From Flavonifractor sp. An10 (GTDB lineage Bacteria > Bacillota > Clostridia > Oscillospirales > Oscillospiraceae), in the NCBI RefSeq assembly GCF_002161215.1, contig NZ_NFMB01000005.1, positions 62,001 to 126,000 of the forward strand: DNA of 64,000 bases, written 5' to 3'. The position numbers were made by a program, and so were the translations under genes. How positions within the stretch are numbered: position 1 is the first letter of the stretch; every line of letters begins with the position of its first letter. A model generated the notes under the pieces. The model made no database searches and was not told the origin of the DNA. It worked only from the letters and a program-made list of their open reading frames with translations. Of this stretch, positions 16,564-25,359 are shown in pieces.

Positions 16564-18357
16564 TTATGCGGCCGCCTCCGGGACGGTCTCCGTGCCGGTC
16601 TGGGTATCTGCGGGCTCGGTCTCCTGGCCGGTGACCGGCGGCGCGGGCTCCACCTCCGTGGGGGCGGACTCCTCCGCCCGCTGGTAGGAGGTGATGGTGC
16701 CGCCGCTCAGGATGTCGGAGGCGCTCTCCGCATCCGGCACGTCGTGCTCGATGGTGACGGAGTCGCCCGCGTCCAGGATCACCGCCGCGGGGCTCTGCGC
16801 CGCGGAGACGGAGTAGAACACATCCTCCCCCTCCAGGCGGAAGAAGTAGTAGGTGTTGCCGTCCAGCACGGCGGAGCGGATCTCGGCGATCACGCCGCTG
16901 GCCTCGGTCTGGGGCAGCTCCTCGGTGGTGGTGACGCCGCTCTCAGACAGAAGCTTGATATACTCCTGCTCACACTGGCTGACGGTGCCGCCGGTGGCCA
17001 CGATCTGGTACTGGGCCACGTTGACCATGGCGTAGCTCTTCACCAGGTTGGTGTTGTCCTTCAGGGGGATGAAGTAGGTGGGCTCCCCGGCGATGTTGAG
17101 CAGCAGGGGGAAGGTGCCCTCATAGCCCAGATCCTGCACCTCGCCCTCGGCAGAGGCCTTGGCGGCGTACTCCGTGGCGCCGGGGGCGTCGTAGAACTTG
17201 GTCTCCTTGGTGCGCTGGTTGGACAGCAAGAAGCCCAGGTTGGACTGGTCGGCGTTGGCGGAGGTGACGCCGGTGTACACATACACGTCGTCGTTGAGGG
17301 CGATGTAGTTGTACCCCTGGGTGGTGACGGTCACGTCCCGCTGGCCGAAGATGGAGTTGATGAAGCCGTTGACATAGGTGCCGTGGTAGTCGTACTGCTG
17401 CATGATCAGCTCCGGGGTGAACACGTTGTCCACCCAGGTGGGGATTTCGGAGAGCTCACAATAGGTGCTCTCACCGGTGATGGCGTCGCACAGCACCGCG
17501 CCGGCGATGTCGGTGCCGCCGAACAGGCCGATGGTCTTGACCACCCGGGGGGCGATCCAGTAGGGATGGCCCTCCTCGTCGATCTCAAACTGGGGGGTGC
17601 CGAACATAAAGGTGGGGTACTGGAAGCGCAGATGGCGGACGATGTTGCGGTTGAGGGGCTCGGAGAAGGAGTACTTCATGCCCTCGCTGAGGCGCACCAC
17701 CTGGGCCTCCTGGGTCACCATGTCCACCACCACGTAGGCAGGCAGGCCGCTGCCTCGGTTGGTGAACCACTTGATCAGATCGGCGTAGGCGATGGGGGCC
17801 ACCCGGACGGGCCGGCCCTGGTAGTTGATCTGGGTGGAGTCGTTGGAGTACTCGAACTGGCTCACCATGTCGCTGAGCGTGCCCATCTGGCGGTCGCCCA
17901 GGTACTCGGCGGAGGAGCGATCCAGTGTGGGGATCTCATCGAAGGAGATCTGGCTGATGTCCTCGGTGAACTTCCCGTTCTCCACGGTGAGGAGATCCCG
18001 GTAGGCCGCCGCCCGGAAGATGGGGGCGGACAGGATGGCGCCCACCAGGGCCACGGCGATCAGGGCCAGAAACAGGATGCCCACGGGGAGGCACTGCTGC
18101 TTGATGAAGCGCAGGTAGTCCTTCACCCCGCCGCCGCTGGTGGCCACGTTCATGCCGGAGGTGACCAGGGCGCACAGGACATACACCACGCAGAGGATGC
18201 CCACGAAGGTGTAGAAGTCACTGGACTGGAGGTTGATGGGCGGCAGGGCCACATAGAAATAGACCAGGCCCACCACGGCGGTGATGAGCAGGCTGACCAG
18301 GATCTTGCCCAGCCGGCTCTTGGGGCCCTTTCCGTGTTTCGTCGGTTTTTGTTCCAT
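16564..18357 (-). CDS. Conserved membrane-anchored protein, function unknown
   Basis: 597 residues from ATG at 18357. A short basic N-terminus (MEQKPTKHGKGPKSRLGK) precedes three hydrophobic segments (about residues 22-40, 55-75 and 100-120), then a ~400-residue domain probably outside the membrane, and a Glu/Thr/Pro-rich tail. No known domain recognised. AGGAGAAGC lies upstream of the start. It is downstream of the MATE gene on the same strand (75-bp gap) and ends at a strong terminator. The larger frame reaching 19029 only reads antisense-frame sequence inside MATE. Confidence 0.75.
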   Translation of the reverse strand: MEQKPTKHGKGPKSRLGKILVSLLITAVVGLVYFYVALPPINLQSSDFYTFVGILCVVYVLCALVTSGMNVATSGGGVKDYLRFIKQQCLPVGILFLALIAVALVGAILSAPIFRAAAYRDLLTVENGKFTEDISQISFDEIPTLDRSSAEYLGDRQMGTLSDMVSQFEYSNDSTQINYQGRPVRVAPIAYADLIKWFTNRGSGLPAYVVVDMVTQEAQVVRLSEGMKYSFSEPLNRNIVRHLRFQYPTFMFGTPQFEIDEEGHPYWIAPRVVKTIGLFGGTDIAGAVLCDAITGESTYCELSEIPTWVDNVFTPELIMQQYDYHGTYVNGFINSIFGQRDVTVTTQGYNYIALNDDVYVYTGVTSANADQSNLGFLLSNQRTKETKFYDAPGATEYAAKASAEGEVQDLGYEGTFPLLLNIAGEPTYFIPLKDNTNLVKSYAMVNVAQYQIVATGGTVSQCEQEYIKLLSESGVTTTEELPQTEASGVIAEIRSAVLDGNTYYFFRLEGEDVFYSVSAAQSPAAVILDAGDSVTIEHDVPDAESASDILSGGTITSYQRAEESAPTEVEPAPPVTGQETEPADTQTGTETVPEAAA

Positions 18358-18431
18358 AGCTTTGCTTCTCCTTTGCGTCGGTGGGGCGTGTTGAAGGTAG
18401 TATACCCTAAATTCCGGAATATGGCAAGGGG

Positions 18432-19796
18432 CTACCGCCCCACCACGGCCTTGCCCCGCCACCTGCCCCGCAGGTAGGCGGCGGCGCTGATGGCCAGGCC
18501 CACGGCCCAGCCGATGGGATAGGCCCAGTACAGCTCCTCCGGGCCGAGGAAATGGGCCAGCAGATAGGCCGCCGGCACCCGCACCACCCACAGGGAGAGG
18601 ATGGAGGACACCATGGGCACCGTGGTGGCCCCGGCGCCCCGGAGGACGGCGTTGAAGATGAACATCATGGCCAGGATGAACATCATGGTCAGCACCCGGA
18701 GCAGATAGGCCTCTCCGGCGGCCACCACATCCGGCTCGGTGTTGAAGAGCATGAGCAGGGGCCGGCGCAGGGGGATCACCACCGCGGTGATGGCGATGCA
18801 CACCAGCGTGCCCAGGGCCAGGGCCCGGCGGGCCCCCTTCTGCACCCGATCCAGCCGCTCCGCCCCGATGTTCTGTCCCACATAGGTGGTGGTGGCGGTG
18901 GAGAAGGACTGGATGGGCATGAAGGCAAAGGTGTCGATCTTGTTGGCCGCCCCGAAGCCGGCGGCAAAGGAGTTGCCGAAGCCGTTGATCAGGGCCTGCA
19001 TGATCAGGATGCCCACGGAGAACTGGCACTCCTGGATGGCGGATGGGATGCCCAGGCGCACCACCTGGCGCAGCAGCCGGCGATCCAGCTTCATCTGGAA
19101 GAACCGGATATGGATGAAGGGGTACTTCCGGTTGATGAAGAAGATGCCGAACACCCAGGAGCTGAACTGGGCGATGATGGTGGCCAGGGCCACGCCGAAC
19201 ACGTCCCAGTGGAAGGCCAGCACGAACAGGAGATCCAGCGCCACGTTGATGCCGCAGGCCACCGCCAGGAAGATCAGGGGGGTCTTGCTGTCCCCCAGGC
19301 CCTGGAGAATGCCCGCGTTCAGATTGTAGCCCAGGGAGCCGATGATGCCGCCCAGTACCACCATGCAGTAGATCCGGGCCTGGTCATAGGCCTCCGCCGG
19401 CACCCGGATCAGGGTGAGCAGCGGGCCGCTGACCACCACCCCCAGCACCGTCAGCGGCACAATCACCGCCAGCAGGGCGCTGTAGATGGTATCCACCGTG
19501 CGGCCCGCCGTCTCCCGGTCTCCGGCGCCGATGTACTGGGCGATCATGATGGTGGCGCCTATGGAGAAGCCGATGAACAGGGAGGACAGCAGGTAGATGA
19601 TGGGGAAGCCGGTGCTCACCGCGGTAAGGGCGGAGGAGCCCACAAACTGCCCCACCACCACCGAGTCCACCATGTTGTACAGCTGCTGAAAAATATTCCC
19701 CACCAGCAGGGGCAGGGAAAAGAGCAGGATCCGCCGGGTCGGGGAGCCGTGGGTCATATCCATGGCCCCGCGGCTCTGCCTTTCGATGTCGCTCAT
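18432..19796 (-). CDS. MATE family efflux transporter
   Basis: 454 residues, twelve hydrophobic segments in two repeats, normal MATE length. N-terminal MTHGSPTRRILLFSLPLLVGNIFQQLYNMVDSVVVGQFVG is typical of DinF/NorM-like members (key motifs NIFQQLYNMVD, VVGQFVG). Exports drugs or metabolites using Na+ or H+. ATG with GGAGGG upstream. It follows coaX by 59 bp, with a 12-bp hairpin between them, in a minus-strand run of genes. Confidence 0.94.
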   Translation of the reverse strand: MSDIERQSRGAMDMTHGSPTRRILLFSLPLLVGNIFQQLYNMVDSVVVGQFVGSSALTAVSTGFPIIYLLSSLFIGFSIGATIMIAQYIGAGDRETAGRTVDTIYSALLAVIVPLTVLGVVVSGPLLTLIRVPAEAYDQARIYCMVVLGGIIGSLGYNLNAGILQGLGDSKTPLIFLAVACGINVALDLLFVLAFHWDVFGVALATIIAQFSSWVFGIFFINRKYPFIHIRFFQMKLDRRLLRQVVRLGIPSAIQECQFSVGILIMQALINGFGNSFAAGFGAANKIDTFAFMPIQSFSTATTTYVGQNIGAERLDRVQKGARRALALGTLVCIAITAVVIPLRRPLLMLFNTEPDVVAAGEAYLLRVLTMMFILAMMFIFNAVLRGAGATTVPMVSSILSLWVVRVPAAYLLAHFLGPEELYWAYPIGWAVGLAISAAAYLRGRWRGKAVVGR

Positions 19797-19826
19797 ACGC
19801 CCTCCAAACCTTCCGTCTCAGTGTGC

Positions 19827-19851
19827 CGGCCCCTGTCCGGGACAGGGGCCG
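19827..19851. other. Hairpin between coaX and MATE
   Basis: CGGCCCCTGTCC and its complement around one base. No T-run on either strand, so it may be a partial terminator or RNA-stabilising stem. Confidence 0.5.
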
Positions 19852-19855
19852 CGCC

Positions 19856-20641
19856 TTACCGGTTTTCCGTACTCCGGGCCCGCTCGTAGATGATGCGCAG
19901 GCCGTCCAGCACCAGCTGGGGGTCGATCACGTCGATAAGGTCGGTGTTCTCCGCCACCATGCGGGACAGCCCGCCGGTAGCCACCACCTTGACCTGCGGA
20001 TCCCCCACCTCCTCCCTGGCCTTCCGGATGAGGTACTCAATGGCGCCGATGTAGCCCAGCACCGCCCCGGCCTGGATCTGTCCCACGGCCGTGAGGCCCA
20101 GGACGGTGTCCGGCTTCACCAGCTCCACCCGGGGCAGCAGGGCGGTCTTCTGGAACAGGCCGTCGATGGACACCCGCACCCCGGCGGTGATGCAGCCGCC
20201 CAGGTAGACCCCCTCCCGGCTCACCGCGTCCAGGGTGGTGGCGGTGCCGAAATCCAGGACGATGACGGGGGCGCCGTACTTGGCGATGGCGGCGATGTCC
20301 GCCGCCGCCCGGTCGGGGCCCAGCCGCTCGTCGCTGTCACACTCCACATAGGGCAGGCCGGGATCCAGATCCTCGTCCAGCACCAGGGGGCGCTTTCCCA
20401 CATAGGTGCGGATGGCCCGGCTCAGGGTGTGCATCACCTGGGGCGCCACCGAGCCGATCACCACGTCCTCCACCTGCCCCAGCTCCAGCCCGAATCGCTG
20501 GAAATACTGGCACAGCCAGAGACCCAGCTCGTCGCTGGTGCGGTTGGCGTCGGTCATGAGGCGGAAGCTGCCGATCAGCTCCGCCCCCCGGTAGAGGCCG
20601 AACTCCATATTGGTATTGCCCACGTCGATGACTAACAGCAC
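19856..20641 (-). CDS. coaX: Type III pantothenate kinase
   Basis: 261 residues. ATP-binding DVGNTNMEFGLY at the N-terminus, DERLGPDRAADI region, and DFGTATTLDAV. It phosphorylates pantothenate in the first step of CoA synthesis; the type III enzyme needs a monovalent cation and is not inhibited by CoA. ATG at 20641, preceded by AAAAGGGGA. It is 18 bp behind the phosphodiesterase gene, so the two are co-transcribed. Confidence 0.95.
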   Translation of the reverse strand: MLLVIDVGNTNMEFGLYRGAELIGSFRLMTDANRTSDELGLWLCQYFQRFGLELGQVEDVVIGSVAPQVMHTLSRAIRTYVGKRPLVLDEDLDPGLPYVECDSDERLGPDRAAADIAAIAKYGAPVIVLDFGTATTLDAVSREGVYLGGCITAGVRVSIDGLFQKTALLPRVELVKPDTVLGLTAVGQIQAGAVLGYIGAIEYLIRKAREEVGDPQVKVVATGGLSRMVAENTDLIDVIDPQLVLDGLRIIYERARSTENR

Positions 20642-20659
20642 GGCGTTTCTCCCCTTTTC

Positions 20660-21127
20660 TCAGATGTTGGACAGATAGCACACCGCCCCGTCCCCCTCCA
20701 GGACGGCCACGGCGTAGGTGGGCCGGGCGATGCTCCCGGCGGCGCCGGGGTTGACGATCCACAGCCCGTTTTCAAACTCGCACAGGGCCTCATGGGTGTG
20801 GCCGAAGCACAGCAGCCGCGCCCCCGCCTCCCGGGCCGCCCGGACGGCCAGGGCGATGCCGGATTTCACATGGTAGGTGTGTCCGTGGGTCATGAAAATT
20901 TTGACCCCCTCCAGGGTGAACACCCGCTCCTCCGGCAGATCAGGCCGGCGGCCGTCGCAGTTGCCCGGCACATAGGTGACGGGCAGGTCGGGGAACCGGC
21001 GGGCCAGCTCCTCCGCGTCCCGGGCCAGATCCCCCATGTGGAGCACCCGGTCGGGCCGCTCCAGGCGCACCGCGTCCGCCATGTTTGCCACGTTGCCGTG
21101 GGAGTCGGAAAAAAGAAGCAGCTTCAC
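20660..21127 (-). CDS. YfcE/MJ0936-type metallophosphoesterase
   Basis: 155 residues from a GTG start (21125-21127) with AGGTG 5-7 nt upstream. Calcineurin-like fold with metal ligands in DSHGN, HMGDLARD, PGNCD, THGH and GHTH. Members are small cytoplasmic phosphodiesterases. First gene of the pde-coaX unit and divergent from the small-gene cassette at 21202. Confidence 0.92.
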   Translation of the reverse strand: MKLLLFSDSHGNVANMADAVRLERPDRVLHMGDLARDAEELARRFPDLPVTYVPGNCDGRRPDLPEERVFTLEGVKIFMTHGHTYHVKSGIALAVRAAREAGARLLCFGHTHEALCEFENGLWIVNPGAAGSIARPTYAVAVLEGDGAVCYLSNI

Positions 21128-21201
21128 GCTATCACCTTTCCCGGGAACGCACATAGAATGGAGCGAACCCTTCTATCAATCATGGAGATGGAGCTGATGG
21201 T

Positions 21202-21483
21202 ATGACAGATATCCCGTCCAATCTGGACGAACTCAAGCGGGATCCCAAGGCGGCCGCCCTGCTGAAAAACCGGGAGCTGCTCCAGAGCCTGCTCTCCTCC
21301 CCGGACACCCGGCGGCTCATGGAGCTGCTGGGCCGGAACGGCGGGGCGGAGCTGAAAACCGCCGCCGCCAAAGGGGATACCAAAACCCTGGCCGGCATGG
21401 TGCGCCAGGTGATGGACACCCGGGAGGGGGCCGCCCTGGTGGAAAAGCTGGGGCGGGCGGTGCCGCCGGGCGGCAAGAAGTAA
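21202..21483 (+). CDS. Small protein of unknown function, cassette gene 1
   Basis: 93 residues, charged and helical (LDELKRDPKAAALLKNRELL, SSPDTRRLMELLGRNGG). No membrane segment, no known domain recognised. Start ATG 21202; weak upstream site (GATGGAGC). First of three closely spaced genes. It reads like a short helical-repeat protein paired with the next gene. Confidence 0.7.
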   Translation: MTDIPSNLDELKRDPKAAALLKNRELLQSLLSSPDTRRLMELLGRNGGAELKTAAAKGDTKTLAGMVRQVMDTREGAALVEKLGRAVPPGGKK

Positions 21484-21507
21484 CGTTCAGGAGAGGGGGC
21501 GGAGGCC

Positions 21508-21960
21508 ATGGCCGAATTTGAGGATAAACTCCAGGCGATCCTCGGGGATCCCGAGGCCATGGGGCAGATCGCCTCCCTGGCCCAGGCCCTGTCCGGGGGA
21601 CAGGGCGGGGAGGCCGCGCCGGCGGACGGCGCGGCGGCGGAACAGCCGGAGAGCGGGGCGCCCCCCTCCGGAGAGGATGCCGCCCCCGATCTCTCCGCCC
21701 TGCTGGGGGCCCTGGGCGGCGGGGACAGCCCCCTGGCCGGGCTGGATCCCCAGCTGCTCCAGACCGGGCTGCGGCTGTACGCCGAGTACTCTGCCGGCGA
21801 CGACCGGAAGGCCGCCCTGCTCTCCGCCCTCAGGCCCTTCGTCAAGCCGGAGCGGTACGCCAGGCTGGATCAGGCAGTTCGGATCGCCAGGCTGGCCCGG
21901 GTGATCCGGGTGGCCTTCCGGCTCTTCCAGGACAGGGGAAAGGAGGACGCCGATGTATAA
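21508..21960 (+). CDS. Small protein of unknown function, cassette gene 2
   Basis: 150 residues. A helical N-terminus (FEDKLQAILGDPEAMGQIAS) and C-terminus flank an Ala/Pro/Gly/Glu-rich low-complexity middle (about 33-75). GGAGAGGGGGCGGAGG precedes the ATG. The stop codon overlaps the start of the next gene by 8 bp, so the two are translationally coupled. Confidence 0.75.
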   Translation: MAEFEDKLQAILGDPEAMGQIASLAQALSGGQGGEAAPADGAAAEQPESGAPPSGEDAAPDLSALLGALGGGDSPLAGLDPQLLQTGLRLYAEYSAGDDRKAALLSALRPFVKPERYARLDQAVRIARLARVIRVAFRLFQDRGKEDADV

Positions 21961-22240
21961 CCGCTACATTCCCAACGGGGCCTCCTACACCCGCATCCCG
22001 GAGGAGGACGCGCCCCCCGTCCGCACGCCGCCGGAGCCGGAACAGGCCCCGGAGGCGGAGAAGAAGGCGGAGCACAAAGCCGCCGGCGGCCTGTCCGGGC
22101 TGCTCAAGGGACTCAAGCTGGAGGGCCTGGACACCGGCGACGTGCTCCTGCTGCTGATTCTGCTGTTCCTCTTTCTGGAGGGGGACGACATGGAGCTGGT
22201 GATCACCCTGGGTCTGCTCCTGCTGCTGGGGCTGGAGTGA
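21953..22240 (+). CDS. Small C-tail membrane protein, cassette gene 3
   Basis: 95 residues. N-terminus MYNRYIPNGASYTRIPEED, a Pro/Glu-rich middle and two C-terminal hydrophobic stretches (LLLLILLFLFLE and LVITLGLLLLLGLE). I recall similar MYNRYIPN-type proteins in related Clostridia but cannot name a function. Its stop lies one base from the stop of the convergent gene, inside the palindrome GAGTGAGTCACTC. Confidence 0.75.
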   Translation: MYNRYIPNGASYTRIPEEDAPPVRTPPEPEQAPEAEKKAEHKAAGGLSGLLKGLKLEGLDTGDVLLLLILLFLFLEGDDMELVITLGLLLLLGLE

Positions 22241-22241
22241 G

Positions 22242-23006
22242 TCACTCCCCCGCGGTGTGGAGCACCGTGCCGTCGGGCAGCGCAAAGGCCGTGCCCGCCG
22301 GGGCGGGCCGCTCCATGGTGTAGGCCGTCATGCGGTAGGTCAGCGTGCCGTCCAGGGTGGTCTCGGCGCTCACCAGCAGGCCGCTGTCCACCGCCACCCA
22401 GTATGTCTCCACATAGCCCAGCGCGTCGGGCGCGGTCTGCGCCCAGACGCAGGCCAGGCCCCCCCGCTCCTCATAGCCGGCGGCGGCGATGTCCGCCGTG
22501 TCCAGGGAGAGGACGTCCTCATAGGTGGGGATGCGCTGGCCCTCCAGATCCGCCGAGCGGTCGTCAGCCGGGCCGGTGACCGGGGTGCGGTCTCCGTCGT
22601 ACCAGAGCCAGAACTGCCCCTCCCCCACAATGGTGTGGCGGACGGCTCCCCCGGCCAGGGCGGACTCGGTCATCGTCCAGCCGCCGTCCACCCACACCTG
22701 GGCGGTGGTGGTGCTGCTCTCCCCCTCCCCCCAGAAGTCCTCGATGGTGACCTCCCGGAAGTAGCTCTCCGGCCGGGTGAGGGTCTGCCCGATCACGTCC
22801 TGCACCGTCTCCGGCGTCACGTCCACCCGCACCACGCCGCTGTCCGCGCCGGGCTCCGTCCCCGGCTGGGCCGAGGCCGCCGGGGTGGGCAGGACGATCT
22901 TGGCCGTGTCCGGCACAAAGAGCCGCAGCCCAAAGCTGGCCAGCATAGCCACCACGATGACCGCGGCGATGAGCACCACCATCAGATTGCGCTTTTTTCG
23001 CTCCAG
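22242..23006 (-). CDS. Membrane-anchored secreted protein of unknown function
   Basis: 254 residues if the CTG at 23004-23006 is the start. This gives an N-terminus Met-ERKKRNLMVVL with positive charges before the hydrophobic anchor, and AGGAGGAGGT stands 8-9 nt upstream. The first ATG (22982) has no ribosome site and would remove the charges. After the anchor comes a Pro/Ala/Thr linker and a domain with repeated Trp/Tyr-rich strands (FWLWYDGDRTPV, YVETYWVAVDSGLLV) of LolA/outer-lipoprotein-carrier type appearance (inference). No family assigned. Confidence 0.7.
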   Translation of the reverse strand: MERKKRNLMVVLIAAVIVVAMLASFGLRLFVPDTAKIVLPTPAASAQPGTEPGADSGVVRVDVTPETVQDVIGQTLTRPESYFREVTIEDFWGEGESSTTTAQVWVDGGWTMTESALAGGAVRHTIVGEGQFWLWYDGDRTPVTGPADDRSADLEGQRIPTYEDVLSLDTADIAAAGYEERGGLACVWAQTAPDALGYVETYWVAVDSGLLVSAETTLDGTLTYRMTAYTMERPAPAGTAFALPDGTVLHTAGE

Positions 23007-23058
23007 GGCCGGACACCTCCTCCTGTGATTGCAGACGGCGCGTCAGGGACGCCGCGCC

Positions 23059-24207
23059 CTACGCCTGAAATTCGCCGGGCCGCTCCGCCCGCAGGCCGAA
23101 CTTCCATTCTATCGCATCGGCGATGCGGCGGCAGGCCTGGCCGTCGCCGTAGGGGTTCACCGCGTGGGCCATGGCGTGGTAGGCCCTCTCGTCGCTCAGC
23201 AGCTCGGACGCCAGGGAGAAGATCTCCTCCTCCTCCGTGCCGGCCAGCTTGACCGTGCCCGCCTGGACGGCCTCGGGCCGCTCGGTCTCCCGCCGGAGGA
23301 CAAGCACCGGCCGCCCCAGGGCGGGGGCCTCCTCCTGGAGCCCGCCGGAGTCGGTCATCACCAGATAGGCCCGGGCCATGAGGTTGTGCATCTCGTCGGC
23401 GGACAGAGGGTCGATGAGGTGGATGCGGGGGTGGCCGGACAGGTACTTCCCCGCCGCCTCCCGCACCACCGGGGACAGGTGGACGGGGTAGACCAGCTCC
23501 ACGTCGGGGAAGGCGTCGGCCAGGCGGCGCAGGGCGGTCATGATGTTGGCCATGGGCTGGCCGTAGTTCTCCCGCCGGTGGCAGGTCACCAGGATGATCC
23601 GCTTCCCCGCGTAGTCCAGGCTGTTGAGGGCCTGGGTGGCAAACTGGTAGTCCGGCCGCACGGTGGTTTTCAGGGCGTCGATGACGGTGTTGCCCGTGAC
23701 GAACACCCCGTCGGTGATGCCCTCCCGGGCCAGGTTCTCCCGGTTGGCGGGGGTGGGGCAGAAGTGGAGATCGGCGATGTCCCCCACCAGCTTGCGGTTC
23801 ATCTCCTCCGGGAAGGGGGAGTACTTGTCCCAGGTGCGCAGGCCGGCCTCCACATGGCCCACCGGGATCTGGCGGTAGAAGGCTGCCAGGGCCCCGGCGA
23901 AGGTGGTGGAGGTATCCCCGTGAACCAGCACCAGGTCGGGCCCGGCCTGCTCCAGCACCCCCTCCATGCCCAGCAGGCACTTGGTGGTGATGGTGGACAG
24001 GGTCTGCCGGGGCTCCATGATGTTGAGATCGTAATCGGGCGTCAGGCGGAAGATCTCCAGCACCGCGTCCAGCATCTCCCGGTGCTGGGCGGTGACGCAG
24101 CAGATGGACTGGATGTCTGCCCGCTTTTGCAGCTCCAGCACCAGGGGGGCCATCTTGATGGCCTCCGGCCGGGTGCCGAAGATGGTCATGACGCGGATGG
24201 GCTTCAC
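23059..24207 (-). CDS. wecB: UDP-N-acetylglucosamine 2-epimerase (non-hydrolysing)
   Basis: 382 residues, normal length. FGTRPEAIKMAPLV at the N-terminus, LVHGDTSTT, GHVEAGLRTWDKYSPFPEE, VTCHRRENYG, and a C-terminal nucleotide-binding region with TDSGGLQEEAPALGRPVLVLR. It interconverts UDP-GlcNAc and UDP-ManNAc, giving ManNAc units for wall teichoic acid or other surface glycans. Its start overlaps the end of the wecA-like gene by 4 bp (ATGA), so the pair is coupled. Confidence 0.96.
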   Translation of the reverse strand: MKPIRVMTIFGTRPEAIKMAPLVLELQKRADIQSICCVTAQHREMLDAVLEIFRLTPDYDLNIMEPRQTLSTITTKCLLGMEGVLEQAGPDLVLVHGDTSTTFAGALAAFYRQIPVGHVEAGLRTWDKYSPFPEEMNRKLVGDIADLHFCPTPANRENLAREGITDGVFVTGNTVIDALKTTVRPDYQFATQALNSLDYAGKRIILVTCHRRENYGQPMANIMTALRRLADAFPDVELVYPVHLSPVVREAAGKYLSGHPRIHLIDPLSADEMHNLMARAYLVMTDSGGLQEEAPALGRPVLVLRRETERPEAVQAGTVKLAGTEEEEIFSLASELLSDERAYHAMAHAVNPYGDGQACRRIADAIEWKFGLRAERPGEFQA

Positions 24208-25307
24208 GGCTCCTCCCCCTCCTTCTCTCCGCCGTCCTCCGGCTTGTTCTTCTTATCCCTGCCGCTTCCCCCCATGAAAATCAGGGCGGAGATGGCCCCG
24301 GCAAAGCACAGGGCCAGCAGCAGCAGCATGGCCTTCACCGGCCCGCTGGTGGTGAGCACCACGGCGGACAGGCCCAGGATGGCGCTGACCACATAGAGCA
24401 CCGCCACCGCCTGCTTCTGGTTGAAGCCCATGTCGATGAGGCGGTGGTGCACATGGCTGCGGTCGGCGTGCATGGGGCTCTGTCCGTGGGCGATGCGGCG
24501 GATGAAGGCGAAGCAGGTGTCAAAGATGGGCAGGCCCAACATGAGGAAGGGCACCGCGAAGGAGATGATGGTGTAGAACTTGAACAGGCCCTGGATGGAC
24601 ACCACCGCCAGGATATACCCCAGGAAGGTGGAGCCCGTGTCCCCCATGAAGATCTTGGCCGGGTTCATGTTGTAGGGCAGGAAGCCCAGGCACCCGCCGG
24701 CCAGGGCGGCCATGAGGATGGCCACATCGGCCTCGCTGACCACCAGGGCGATGACCAGCAGGGTCATGGAGCTGATGGTGGACACGCCGCAGGCCAGGCC
24801 GTCCAGGCCGTCGATCAGGTTGACGGCGTTGGTGATGGCCACGATCCAGATCACCGTCACGGGGATGGACAGCCAGCCCAGCTCCCAGTACAGGTCAGAG
24901 GAGAACACGTTGGGGTTGGAGACGGCCTCGATCACGTTGCCGGAGAACACTGCCACCAGGGCGGCCACGATCTGCACCACGAATTTGAACATGGCGGGCA
25001 GGGAGTAGATGTCGTCAAAGATGCCCAGCACCACGATGATCACGGCGCCCAGCAGCATGCCCCGCATCTGGGGGGTCAGCTCCAGAAAGAGCAGCACGCT
25101 GAGCAGGAAGCCCAGGAAGATGGCCAGCCCGCCCATGCGGGGGATGGGGTGGTCGTGCATGCGGCGGCCGTCCTTGGGCACGTCCACCGCCTTCACCCGG
25201 ATGGCCAGGTTTTTCACCACCGGCGTGGACACCAGGGCCACCACCAGGGCCACCACCAGGGCGGCGGCCACCACGCCGATGAGGGGGAGATCCAGATTTC
25301 TTGGCAT
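24204..25307 (-). CDS. tagO: UDP-GlcNAc:undecaprenyl-phosphate GlcNAc-1-phosphate transferase (WecA/TagO type)
   Basis: 367 residues, about eleven membrane segments. MraY/WecA hallmarks: GRRMHDHPIPRMGG, NLIDGLDGLACG, GFLPYNMNPAKIFMGDTGS and HRLIDMGFNQKQAV. It loads GlcNAc-1-phosphate on undecaprenyl phosphate, starting wall teichoic acid or similar glycan synthesis. Coupled to wecB, which supplies the next sugar donor. Followed upstream by trpS. Confidence 0.93.
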   Translation of the reverse strand: MPRNLDLPLIGVVAAALVVALVVALVSTPVVKNLAIRVKAVDVPKDGRRMHDHPIPRMGGLAIFLGFLLSVLLFLELTPQMRGMLLGAVIIVVLGIFDDIYSLPAMFKFVVQIVAALVAVFSGNVIEAVSNPNVFSSDLYWELGWLSIPVTVIWIVAITNAVNLIDGLDGLACGVSTISSMTLLVIALVVSEADVAILMAALAGGCLGFLPYNMNPAKIFMGDTGSTFLGYILAVVSIQGLFKFYTIISFAVPFLMLGLPIFDTCFAFIRRIAHGQSPMHADRSHVHHRLIDMGFNQKQAVAVLYVVSAILGLSAVVLTTSGPVKAMLLLLALCFAGAISALIFMGGSGRDKKNKPEDGGEKEGEEP

Positions 25308-25359
25308 TGGAATTTGCTCCTTATCTCTTTTGAAGCCGGGGCCCGGAAGGGGCCCGGGC

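Noticed and set aside
16564..19029. One 821-residue fused protein
   Set aside because: The first ~220 codons are an alternative frame inside the MATE gene. The true start is ATG 18357 with a ribosome site and a normal N-terminal anchor.
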